Shown here in pieces: positions 34,251 to 42,680 of a stretch of 64,000 nt of DNA (its first letter is position 1; each line of letters begins with the position of its first letter). The stretch comes from Chthonomonas sp. Its GTDB lineage: Bacteria > Armatimonadota > Fimbriimonadia > Fimbriimonadales > Fimbriimonadaceae. The notes below the pieces were generated by a model. It was not told where the DNA came from and ran no database searches. It was given only the letters and a program-made list of their open reading frames with translations. The DNA is taken from contig JAEURR010000006.1 in the NCBI GenBank assembly GCA_016788115.1, positions 1 to 64,000 of the forward strand, given 5' to 3'. Position numbers and translations under genes: made by a program.

Positions 34251-34838
34251 ATGAACATAGAACAGGCACGATTTTGCTCGGCTCTACATTTCGCGATGGC
34301 CGCTCATGGGGATCAGGTACGGAAAGGTACGACGATCCCTTATATTTCACACTTGCTTCAAGTAGCCGGTCTGGTTTTAGAGCTCGGAGGCGATGAGGAC
34401 GAAGCTATCGGAGGCTTGCTTCACGACTCCGCCGAAGACGGCGGTGGTGAATCCGTGCTGACGGCAATTCGAGATCAGTTCGGCGAAAAGGTCGAACAAA
34501 TCGTCCGTGAGAATTCGGACTCGATCACCGAGTCAAAGGACGTCAAAGCTCCGTGGCGAGAACGTAAGGAGAAATACATCGCCGGAATCGCGACGAAGTC
34601 TGCATCAGCGCTTCTGGTTTCGATCTGCGACAAAATCCACAACGCGCGGTCACTCAATGCAGATTCATGGTTCTTGGGGGAAGCCCACTGGGATCGCTTC
34701 AATGCCTCGAAGGAAGACTCGATTTGGTATTACCAATCGTTGATAAAAGCCTTTCAACTCCGAGAGTCCGATGATTCAAGACTTACGTCCGCGCTAGCCT
34801 CGCTGAAGCTCGAAGTTGAATCCTTTACGTCTAAGTGA
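34251..34838 (+). CDS. HD-domain phosphohydrolase (small RelA/SpoT-hydrolase-like)
   Basis: A 195-residue protein with the order H-x-x-x-x-x-G (A-M-A-A-H-G-D-Q-V-R-K-G-T), Y-I-S-H-L-L-Q-V, and L-L-H-D-S-A-E-D. These are the metal and catalytic motifs of the (p)ppGpp hydrolase domain of SpoT/MESH1-like enzymes, with C-D-K-I-H-N-A-R later in the chain. No synthetase domain is present. It might hydrolyse alarmones or related nucleotides, and small alarmone enzymes are known in phage defence, but substrate is unproven. Start at 34251 (ATG) was preferred over GTG at 34236. It converges on the HEPN gene. Confidence 0.75.
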   Translation: MNIEQARFCSALHFAMAAHGDQVRKGTTIPYISHLLQVAGLVLELGGDEDEAIGGLLHDSAEDGGGESVLTAIRDQFGEKVEQIVRENSDSITESKDVKAPWRERKEKYIAGIATKSASALLVSICDKIHNARSLNADSWFLGEAHWDRFNASKEDSIWYYQSLIKAFQLRESDDSRLTSALASLKLEVESFTSK

Positions 34839-34868
34839 TGAGAGAATGACAAGAGTAGAACAGTCGGA

Positions 34869-36215
34869 TTATGAAAACTTCAGCTTCTCAATGGTATCAA
34901 AGAAATCTTTTCTAGTCTTGTACTTTCCGCGAGTTCCGATCAATAATACGAAGAAACGCCAAGCAACCTGAAGAAACTCGACTAAGAGTTCCAATTCCTC
35001 AATTTTCTGGTCATGGTGGACGACGTCTGAGCGCAGGCCGTAAGCTTTGACAATCGTTTTTGAGATTGCCCTTCTATCTTCTCCGTTGTCGCTGATCGTG
35101 AACGCAATTCGCTCCGCGATACTTTGCTGAATAGACTCCGTTTTGTTTTGTAGCAAAAATGAATCTAGCGACCGAAAGACGTACAACAGTCGGTCTTCTG
35201 GTGATTTTTGAAGCGAACTTTTAGAAAAGGTCCAAATACTCCTCCAGAGGTCTTTCTCGAACTCAGTTTGATTCAGACAAATGAACATGTGATGCAATCC
35301 GCCCATTCCGGCCTGCTGAAGCATGTCCATTGTTTCGTCGTTTAGCGAGAAGTATTCAAACGGTTCGTCATCTCCAGTTGCGAAACCGACAACAGCATCA
35401 TCCAGTATTGTGAGAACCTCGCTCCCGTCCACATGGGCTCGACCAAGTGGTCGTATATGAGATGGAATCAACGGGTGGAGAATGCACGGTTGAAATGTCC
35501 GCAGAATTGCCAACGCATTTTCTGTTTCCGCAAGTGCGATCTCCTTTGCACGCATCGGCTCAGCAAGCAACTTAATCGTGCAACTCGCATGCCCTTGGAG
35601 CCGCGTTCTGTAATGCGCGACAAGGGCTTGTGATTGCTCATCCCACACTCCCTTCAACTTCAGTTGCCCCTCCCAAGTCTCAAAAAACTGGGGTCTGAAA
35701 GGATGAACTTCTACTCGACCGAGCTCGAAGTCAAAATCAGTTGTCAATCCATGAACAGGAACCCAGACCCATATGGACCTGACTCGCTCTTCGAATTCGG
35801 CAAGCAGGTACTCACAAAGTGGTGCAGTAATCGTTTGCTGGTGGGAACCGACTGCCCAATCAAAAACAGTATCCTCCACCGCCTTCTGGCTAACACGTTC
35901 CCGAAATCCTTCTGTTCTTTGAATATTCTCCGATAGAATTCGGACGGTGCGGTAGGCGTCTTCTCCAACTCCTATGCGACCTTCGCCAATCTGACGATGC
36001 TTCGTGAGGATCGTACCGACGACATCAACCTTCATCTCCGTGAAGTTTTTGATCTCCTCTAAGCTGAGGGAAGCGACAGGAATAAATCCTCCTTCTGCCT
36101 TCGTAGATGCCTGTTTGATAATCGGAGCGACTTCGATTAAGGCAAGCAGTGCTTGTCCCTCGGCATTAAATCCCTGAACTGCATTTGGGTGCAGGTAAAC
36201 CTTTGGACCGCTCAA
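34869..36215 (-). CDS. Large protein with C-terminal ApeA-like HEPN domain
   Basis: A 448-residue protein. The C-terminal ~140 residues are helical and contain R395-S-D-V-V-H400, an R-x4-H motif typical of HEPN RNases, in the context A-Y-G-L-R-S-D-V-V-H-H seen in ApeA-like HEPN domains. The N-terminal ~300 residues are mixed alpha/beta, could be the sensor part, and are unrecognised. HEPN proteins often act as toxic RNases or scaffold effectors in abortive infection. It is the last gene of the leftward operon, 46 bases after the TIR gene. Confidence 0.7.
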   Translation of the reverse strand: MSGPKVYLHPNAVQGFNAEGQALLALIEVAPIIKQASTKAEGGFIPVASLSLEEIKNFTEMKVDVVGTILTKHRQIGEGRIGVGEDAYRTVRILSENIQRTEGFRERVSQKAVEDTVFDWAVGSHQQTITAPLCEYLLAEFEERVRSIWVWVPVHGLTTDFDFELGRVEVHPFRPQFFETWEGQLKLKGVWDEQSQALVAHYRTRLQGHASCTIKLLAEPMRAKEIALAETENALAILRTFQPCILHPLIPSHIRPLGRAHVDGSEVLTILDDAVVGFATGDDEPFEYFSLNDETMDMLQQAGMGGLHHMFICLNQTEFEKDLWRSIWTFSKSSLQKSPEDRLLYVFRSLDSFLLQNKTESIQQSIAERIAFTISDNGEDRRAISKTIVKAYGLRSDVVHHDQKIEELELLVEFLQVAWRFFVLLIGTRGKYKTRKDFFDTIEKLKFS

Positions 36216-36261
36216 GCGATTGCTTCACCTCGTATACGTCTCGTTCGCTGGGATAAATTGC

Positions 36262-36888
36262 TTACCAAGGTACTTCACCGCCATCGGACCATCTGCACTC
36301 CGGGCATTCGACCCCGGCATACATGTCGTCTCGCTTCGGGTCTGGCGCAGACCATTGCTTGAGCTGGTCCGCTGGTAAACCACACTTCGGGCAACAGACA
36401 TAGACCCCTGCCCCGTGAAACTCACGAAACGGAAGTAGAGTGCTCTCAATGACTTCCTGAATTGCTTTCCTAAATTCAGCGTCGGTCTCGACTCCAAGCA
36501 GTACTCGCGCCACTCTAAAGTGATCCTCGTCCTTTGCATCAATGTAATGGATCGGCGCAAGTATTGTTGGAACGGGCGTATCGTCGAGAAGCACGGGCAC
36601 AAACCGGTAATGTTGTTCCTTAGTCCACCGAGTAATGGCCGCGTTCATCTCGTTCCTGACCCAGTTTGATCCTTCGGCCCCCTTCGACCAAACGAGAACG
36701 AAAGTGTCGAAACCGGATAGCCCGGCGTCAATGGCTGACGGGATTGAGTCGCCAGGACGAATCCGCCATTTATCCAACCAGACCTGAGCGCCGGTCAAGG
36801 TCAGGGCTGCCGCCAAACTCCGGACGAACTCTGAGCTTTCAGAGTTGTAAGAGATGAAAAGTCGCGAATCCTGGTCAACCTGTCTCAC
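36262..36888 (-). CDS. TIR-domain protein with C-terminal zinc ribbon
   Basis: A 208-residue protein. The N-terminal TIR domain (1-135) has R-L-F-I-S-Y-N-S at 9-16, V-W-L-D-K-W at 36-41, and S-N-W-V-R-N-E at 74-80 with E80 at the catalytic position of NAD-hydrolysing TIRs. The last ~45 residues hold C-C-P-K-C ... C-P-E-C, a zinc ribbon that could bind nucleic acid or a partner. TIR effectors deplete NAD or make signalling nucleotides. The start lies 3 bases after the Mod stop, so it is co-translated with Mod. Confidence 0.9.
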   Translation of the reverse strand: MRQVDQDSRLFISYNSESSEFVRSLAAALTLTGAQVWLDKWRIRPGDSIPSAIDAGLSGFDTFVLVWSKGAEGSNWVRNEMNAAITRWTKEQHYRFVPVLLDDTPVPTILAPIHYIDAKDEDHFRVARVLLGVETDAEFRKAIQEVIESTLLPFREFHGAGVYVCCPKCGLPADQLKQWSAPDPKRDDMYAGVECPECRWSDGGEVPW

Positions 36889-36891
36889 GGA

Positions 36892-39756
36892 TTAAGTCAC
36901 CTCGTAGACCTTCAGCACTTCGTCGCCGTAGTGGTTGATCACTTTGACTGCGATCTTGCCCGTCGATGGCTTGGCAAACGGCTGACTCTTCGTCGAATAG
37001 AGCGCCGACCAAGCCGCCTCGTTGATTTCGGCCCGCAGCGCTCGTTTCAGCTTGTCGTACGGTTCGTCGCCGCCCAGGAAGTAGGCGTGCCGCACGAAGA
37101 AGCTTTCGCCGTTATAGTTTGTGTCAATGAACCAGACGGCAAGGTCGTCGGTCGATCCGCTCCGAATCTGGCCCGTGGTCGGGTCGTAGACGTCCAAACC
37201 ACGAACCTCGACCGTGACCTTTCCTTCTTCTTGGGCAAGCACCACGTCAGGTTCTCCAAAGACCATGAAGAGATTGCCCGCGCCGGTCTTCTTCAGCAGT
37301 TCGTCGCCCATGCTCAGGTCATTGTTCATGCGAACCGGAAGCACGGTCAGCGATCCAAACTGTTTTGCCTCTTCGCTGGCGTAACCGTCGAAGCTGAATC
37401 CGCATACGATCAGCAGATCGAACCCGACGCCCTTCACCGCTTCTTTGGCGGCTTCCTTGATCCAATCTGGGCCAACCGTGCCGAACTCGGGTCCGATACT
37501 GACCGCGACGGTCTTCGATCCTCCGTCGGCGTCGGTGTAGCTCCCCCTGGCGTGAACCCACGCCCCGGCGAACGGTTCGAGCGCATCGAACTTCAGCCGC
37601 TCGCCCTTGCGAGTGTTCTGAACGCCCGCCTTTCGTAGGTTGTCGAGGATCATGCTTTCAAACCGCTTGCCGCCGGTCTCGGTGTGGGCCTGCTGTTCGC
37701 TCTGAGGCGCGTCGGGGTTCGTCTCAAGAACGCGGTGAGGGGCAAGGCTTTCGACCGTGAACGGCCCAGTGACGCGCACCCGGCTCTTGTCCTCGTACGG
37801 TTGATCGTAGAGAAGCTCCGTTTCGGCGTGCCTCAGAATCGCTTTGTCAATCTCCTCGCGCCGGGCGTCCATTAGCTTCCAATAGTAAGAGTAGGCTACA
37901 TAGTGGCGATGCTTCTCTTCGCCTTGGTGCAACATGTAGACCAAGTCTTCAAGGGACCGAATATGATCAATATCAGGTTGTCCGGGTGCCCATTCTAGTC
38001 CCCAGTTCAACTCGTCCACTGTTTCCTGAGTCCGGGGAACAGTACCGACGATCCAATCCTTTTCCGAATAGGTCCGAATCGTTTCGACACATCTTTCGAG
38101 CAAAGGGTCATACGTTGCCGCGATGCCGTCGATGGCCGGGTTGTTCGCTATGCTACCAAGGGTCACATGAGGAACCCGCTCGTACACGAAGCCCTTCCGC
38201 ACGTCTTCTTCGGTCGGATAGCTTGGCGGCACTTTGCCCGTGATCTCCCCTTCTTTTTGAACACCCTCGGGCGAATCGGCTAGGAGATAATAAGGGAATC
38301 GTCCCGCGATGATTCGGGTACGCGCGAGGGTCATGGCGACACGACTCGTATCGAGCGTGATCCACCGTCGGCCCCACTGTTCAGCGACGTAAGCGGTCGT
38401 ACCACTTCCACAGGTTGGATCGAGCACAAGGTCACCGGGGTCGGTGGTCATCAACAGGCATCGCTCCACCGTCTTCGTTCCCGTTTGAACGACATAGACC
38501 TTGTCTTCTGTGAAGCTACCGGTAGCAGTGTCAGTCCAGAGCTTCGTGATTGGAATGCATGGGAAGTCGCTTAGATAGCGAACGTATTGAAGACTATTCT
38601 CTGCAACATGAAGCCGCCCAGCGTGTCCGAGCCGACGAAGGCCGTCAACCGTTGTCTTCCAGGTCTGTTTGTAGCACTTACCCTTCCAGCTGAATTCAAC
38701 AAGTGGATTGCCCTGGGACGTGATATTGTCAGGCTTATAGATTCGGACGTCGTTCGGGATCAGGTTCGGATTCTGTCTTTCGTCGGCCTTCATACTCCTG
38801 CGACTTCCATTGGGAAGCTCAACCCAGGAGTAGTTAGACGCGGTTCCTTCGTCAAAGCTCTTTTCAAGATAAATGCTTCGAAACTTGACATGTTCAATGT
38901 CTTTGGCAAACCACAGCAGTTGATCGCATCGGTTTGGAAGAAGCTTGCTCCCGAGGCCCGAAGTCTTGACAAATGTGATTACTCCGCAAAGGTTTTCAGC
39001 CCCAAATACTTCGTCGAGCAAGCATCGTACAACATGCGCGTTTTCCTCGCCGATCTGAACGAACACGCTTCCTGACTCCGTGAGGAGCTCTCGTGCCACG
39101 ACAAGCCGGTCACGGAGATAGCTTAGGTACGAGTGAATGCCAAGCTTCCACGTATCCCGGAACGCACGGACCTGTTCCGGTTGGCGCGTCGCGTCTTCGG
39201 CTTTGTCCCCGACTTGCCGCTTGCGCGTGCTGACCTGCCAGTTCGACCCGAACTTGATTCCGTACGGCGGGTCGAAGTAGATCATCTGAACCTTGCCCTT
39301 CAGCCCTTCCTTCTCGGCCAGTGAGTTCATCACAAGCAGTGAATCACCCAGGATCATCCGGTTCGTCCAATGGCCCTCATGGTGATAGAAGTCCACTTTT
39401 TTGTCGAACTCCTCGATCCCGTTGAAGTCTCCAAAAAGGTCGAGCTGGTCGCTCGCTCCTTCGACCGCCGCGCCCGGATTGGCGCGAATGTTCTCGATGA
39501 TGGCCGAAGGGTGAATCTTTTCCTGAATGTAGATCGGCACGGTCGGAACGGCAAGGTCTTCCTGGTCCTGCTCATCCTTGCCCTTCCAGACAAGCTGAGG
39601 ATCGAGCGAGGGATCACGCGGATACAGCGCCCGCGCCTCGCGCACCTCGTCTTGAGCCACAAAGTCCTTCAGCTCCTGAGTCGGAATATTGACCCGGCTA
39701 TCCTGGTGCTTCGTGTACTCGATCTTCGTGCCGTCGTTCTTAGGTTTCCTTGCCAT
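36892..39756 (-). CDS. Type III-like DNA methyltransferase, Mod (element B)
   Basis: A 954-residue adenine methyltransferase with D-P-P-Y-G-I at ~162-167 and the AdoMet motif V-L-D-P-T-C-G-S-G-T-T downstream (beta-class order). The start A-R-K-P-K-N-D-G-T-K-I-E-Y-T-K-H is typical for the Mod partner of BPTD_3080-family Res enzymes. The extra C-terminal ~350 residues, beyond ordinary Mod, are characteristic of this subtype. The cognate res is five genes upstream at 44567, with DUF262, SIR2 and pAgo inserted between. 12 bases separate it from DUF262. Confidence 0.92.
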   Translation of the reverse strand: MARKPKNDGTKIEYTKHQDSRVNIPTQELKDFVAQDEVREARALYPRDPSLDPQLVWKGKDEQDQEDLAVPTVPIYIQEKIHPSAIIENIRANPGAAVEGASDQLDLFGDFNGIEEFDKKVDFYHHEGHWTNRMILGDSLLVMNSLAEKEGLKGKVQMIYFDPPYGIKFGSNWQVSTRKRQVGDKAEDATRQPEQVRAFRDTWKLGIHSYLSYLRDRLVVARELLTESGSVFVQIGEENAHVVRCLLDEVFGAENLCGVITFVKTSGLGSKLLPNRCDQLLWFAKDIEHVKFRSIYLEKSFDEGTASNYSWVELPNGSRRSMKADERQNPNLIPNDVRIYKPDNITSQGNPLVEFSWKGKCYKQTWKTTVDGLRRLGHAGRLHVAENSLQYVRYLSDFPCIPITKLWTDTATGSFTEDKVYVVQTGTKTVERCLLMTTDPGDLVLDPTCGSGTTAYVAEQWGRRWITLDTSRVAMTLARTRIIAGRFPYYLLADSPEGVQKEGEITGKVPPSYPTEEDVRKGFVYERVPHVTLGSIANNPAIDGIAATYDPLLERCVETIRTYSEKDWIVGTVPRTQETVDELNWGLEWAPGQPDIDHIRSLEDLVYMLHQGEEKHRHYVAYSYYWKLMDARREEIDKAILRHAETELLYDQPYEDKSRVRVTGPFTVESLAPHRVLETNPDAPQSEQQAHTETGGKRFESMILDNLRKAGVQNTRKGERLKFDALEPFAGAWVHARGSYTDADGGSKTVAVSIGPEFGTVGPDWIKEAAKEAVKGVGFDLLIVCGFSFDGYASEEAKQFGSLTVLPVRMNNDLSMGDELLKKTGAGNLFMVFGEPDVVLAQEEGKVTVEVRGLDVYDPTTGQIRSGSTDDLAVWFIDTNYNGESFFVRHAYFLGGDEPYDKLKRALRAEINEAAWSALYSTKSQPFAKPSTGKIAVKVINHYGDEVLKVYEVT

Positions 39757-39768
39757 GATTTTCCCGTT

Positions 39769-41523
39769 CTATCTCGCTTCCAGCGCCGGTGCCAATAGCT
39801 TCCGCAGGTGCCCTTCCAACAGCTTCGAGCGTTCATCCATGAATTGTTCAAACCGATCTACCGAGTACAGTGTCGCGTCATTCGGGATGAAATTCCTCTC
39901 CAAGAAGCTTGGGTCACGGGTCGTGATCCACTCTTCAAACGAAGTCGCTGACTTCTCTTGGTTCTCAGCCGCACTCAGCAAACAGAGGTTCGAAGTCTTG
40001 TTCAGCGGGCTGTTCCACCAAAACATCTGCTTGTCGTAATCATCGCTCGGCAATCGCGTGGACTTGGGGAAAATGTGGTCGATATGAAGGTCCGCCGCTC
40101 CCTGAGCACCCGAATAGAACAGCGAAAGTACAGCCCGAATGTGGGAACTGCTGTAAGAAAGGTCCATTGTCTCTGAGATGATTCCGTTCAAAAGCTCTGC
40201 CGAGCCACCGTCTTCCGACTCGGCGATCAGTCCTAGAAGAGGGAACGGTTTATTTCCTTCGACAGCCTTGCGAATCACATCACGCGCCTTTGACAGGGCA
40301 GAGTCTGCACTACTCCGGAACTGACCCCGTAGCAAGGCAAGGACAAGCCAAGCGTGGATCGACTTGGCATTCAGCACATCGTCGATGGAGGTCCCGTCTG
40401 GACGTAGATCGCGTCGCTTCGAGTAGAAGTAAACGATGGGGATCAGTGCGTTCGTGCTTGTCAGTGTGTCGCCGGTAATGCCATACGCGCTGAGAAGATC
40501 GACTGCCTTTCCAATCGCCTTCTTCGACTCAGTCCAATTCTCTTTGATCTTGAGTAGATTGGTATCAGTAAAATTCTGTACACGGTACTTGATAGGGAGA
40601 TCGTTGATGACGAGGCTGGCCTTCATTACAAAGTCCTTGTCGATCTCAGAGCGCCTTGGAAGGGAACGGTTGAGGCGATCAACCAGCGATTGAATTTCGT
40701 GTCGGGCGTCTACATTGCCCCAGCTTGCGGTAATCGTGCTCATAAGGAGGTCTGACTTGCTCAGCTTGGTTCCGCCAGAATTCGCCCGAACGAATACGTC
40801 AAGAACGCGGTCGTAATCCTGCTCGCGCTCCACGTAATATGCGATGACGTCGTCTTTGTGGATCGCCCTGTACAGGCGGTCCAAATTCATCCTAGCAGCG
40901 CGACGTTGTTCCTTCGTCGTGCTCTCATCGATGGACTCGACAAATTCGTCCCTGTACTCGTCGAACTCTCGGTCTGACTTGAACGAAAGAATCTTCCCAA
41001 CCTCGAACCAACGGCTATCCCCGTTCGCCTTGCCGCCCTTTCCCTTGTCTCGAAACTCGAACCGGAAGAAAATGTCTTCGTAGTTCGGATCAACCAGGGT
41101 TAGCGGGTCATGGAGAATATCGAGAAACAGAGTTCGCCTGCTCCATGCGTCGGGGTTGTCCTTTCGACCGTATTTCTTTTTGACCGTGTAGGTTCCGCGC
41201 AAGCCAATGTTCAGAGACGTGAGCCGTTGCTGTCCATCTAAGATGAGGTGAAGATCACTAACGGCGCTGAGATTCGCCTCGGGATTATGGATGCCACCAT
41301 CCTTCCCGTCGATCAAGAACTGATAGGCGCGCCACTTCTCGTAATTCTCAGACTCAATAGACCAGAAAAGGAACGAACTGATCGGGTAGCCACGGAGAAT
41401 TGAGTCGAACAACTGGATAATCTGCGAAGAGTCCCAGACAAATTCCCGTTGGATTGCTGGCAAATAGAAGTTGGTGTTCAGCCTTGCAATAGTGCTTGCG
41501 ATAGTTTCAGTTTTGTAACTCAT
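39769..41523 (-). CDS. DUF262/DUF1524 (GmrSD-like) nuclease
   Basis: A 584-residue protein. The DUF262 (ParB-like, GmrS) N-terminal domain shows L-P-A-I-Q-R-E-F-V-W at 21-30, G-Y-P-I-S-S-F-L-F-W, and L-D-G-Q-Q-R-L at 95-101. The C-terminal HNH/DUF1524 (GmrD) part has D-H-I-F-P-K at 482-487 with a downstream N. GmrSD enzymes are NTP-dependent type IV nucleases against modified phage DNA; DUF262 is also the Dz10/Ssp-like DNA-sensing module in other systems. ATG at 41523 overlaps the SIR2 stop (ATGA). It is the innermost nested gene, adjacent to Mod. Confidence 0.88.
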   Translation of the reverse strand: MSYKTETIASTIARLNTNFYLPAIQREFVWDSSQIIQLFDSILRGYPISSFLFWSIESENYEKWRAYQFLIDGKDGGIHNPEANLSAVSDLHLILDGQQRLTSLNIGLRGTYTVKKKYGRKDNPDAWSRRTLFLDILHDPLTLVDPNYEDIFFRFEFRDKGKGGKANGDSRWFEVGKILSFKSDREFDEYRDEFVESIDESTTKEQRRAARMNLDRLYRAIHKDDVIAYYVEREQDYDRVLDVFVRANSGGTKLSKSDLLMSTITASWGNVDARHEIQSLVDRLNRSLPRRSEIDKDFVMKASLVINDLPIKYRVQNFTDTNLLKIKENWTESKKAIGKAVDLLSAYGITGDTLTSTNALIPIVYFYSKRRDLRPDGTSIDDVLNAKSIHAWLVLALLRGQFRSSADSALSKARDVIRKAVEGNKPFPLLGLIAESEDGGSAELLNGIISETMDLSYSSSHIRAVLSLFYSGAQGAADLHIDHIFPKSTRLPSDDYDKQMFWWNSPLNKTSNLCLLSAAENQEKSATSFEEWITTRDPSFLERNFIPNDATLYSVDRFEQFMDERSKLLEGHLRKLLAPALEAR

Positions 41524-42674
41524 GCTTGTACTCCCGCACAATCCCCGTTGTCGATATTCTCCTCACTGCTAACCTCTGCCTCTAGGAACGGTTGCGCATC
41601 TTGTGGTATCAAGTTTTTGATGAAGGAACCAATGTCCTCTTTTGTAAAAAGCTCAGAGGCTCGATAAGGCAAAACCACGCAAGGATTAATTTCTTCACAA
41701 TTCAGGTCAAGCAGAGTCGCAATCCGATCCTGTTCTGAATCGACGTCTTCCTGTCTGCAGTTGCTTGCAATGCAAAGTCGCGGACCATTCGGTTCCCGTA
41801 TGGCTTGTGTCAGGAGTTTGTTGATGTGGTGATCCGCGAAGCCGTATCCGACTGTCAGGATTGTCCGAGCTTCCGATGTCAAACGGCGGAATTCGTAAGT
41901 GTAGAAGAGGTATGGGTCACCCGCTTCCAATTTGAATTCACGACCGAAAATAAGCTCCATTGCACGAGCGTTCACGTTCTGAATCTGATCTACTTGATAG
42001 AGCCGCCCAGACGTATCGCGCTTCCAGTTAATGGAACCATGAAGCTTGTAGAGGTATAGCTCTGGAAAGGGATCGCCCGAAGTTTCTATTTCTGCAAATC
42101 GCTGTGGGTCCCAAGGGTTGTTCGGACCTTCGCCTGCAAAGCCAGTTTCAACCCTAAATTCGTTCGCCCGTAATGATTCGACGCATAGATCGTAGTTGAG
42201 TGAGAAGACTCTTAGCGAATAGTTGAGGTCTTGTTGTAAGTTCCTTAAGCCCGAGTAGTAGCCTCGTCTTCCAGGGTCTTCAGGGCACATCCACCCCTTC
42301 AACCTTTCCAGAATCTTCTCTCGGAACTTCTGTATCTCGCAAAAATCCTTGCCAGCAAGGTCCAGAAACCGGGAATTCCACGATGCGATGAAGGGATAAA
42401 TCGGATGCTCTTCATTTCGTTCTAATTCCAGAAGTGTGTTTACTAACGTCTCAATGTTGTAAACCACTTGGTCACCAAAACGTCCTCGAAGACCTGCGCT
42501 GTAATGAATCGCGCTACGAACGTGTTCGTATAGTCGCCTGAATGGCATCCAGTCAGGATCATTTCTGAGCAGTTCCTCAATCTGCGTGATCATAGCGGCT
42601 GATGTTGGAATGCCCGCATCTGCGCTGGCACCAGCACCAAGCAGTATTAAGAGATCACGGGATCGGTTACTCAT
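41520..42674 (-). CDS. SIR2-family NADase-like protein, pAgo partner
   Basis: A 384-residue protein with SIR2-like motifs: G-A-G-A-S-A-D-A-G-I-P at 13-23, S-L-N-Y-D at 158-162, L-H-G-S-I-N-W with H212, and V-G-Y-G-F-A-D at 275-281. SIR2 effectors linked to Argonautes hydrolyse NAD on guide-directed target recognition. In short-pAgo SPARSA systems SIR2 is fused to an APAZ domain; this protein is too short and shows none. The stop-to-start gap to pAgo is 6 bases and it overlaps DUF262 by 4 bases. An arrangement with a larger inactive pAgo plus a stand-alone SIR2 is known for long-B pAgos. Confidence 0.88.
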   Translation of the reverse strand: MSNRSRDLLILLGAGASADAGIPTSAAMITQIEELLRNDPDWMPFRRLYEHVRSAIHYSAGLRGRFGDQVVYNIETLVNTLLELERNEEHPIYPFIASWNSRFLDLAGKDFCEIQKFREKILERLKGWMCPEDPGRRGYYSGLRNLQQDLNYSLRVFSLNYDLCVESLRANEFRVETGFAGEGPNNPWDPQRFAEIETSGDPFPELYLYKLHGSINWKRDTSGRLYQVDQIQNVNARAMELIFGREFKLEAGDPYLFYTYEFRRLTSEARTILTVGYGFADHHINKLLTQAIREPNGPRLCIASNCRQEDVDSEQDRIATLLDLNCEEINPCVVLPYRASELFTKEDIGSFIKNLIPQDAQPFLEAEVSSEENIDNGDCAGVQA

Positions 42675-42680
42675 GGCAAT

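Noticed and set aside
36931-37638. Plus-strand 235-codon frame inside the element B Mod gene
   Set aside because: Antisense of a well-supported methyltransferase; composition typical of a shadow frame.
38587-39075. Plus-strand 162-codon frame inside the element B Mod gene
   Set aside because: Antisense shadow in the variable target-recognition region; no motif.
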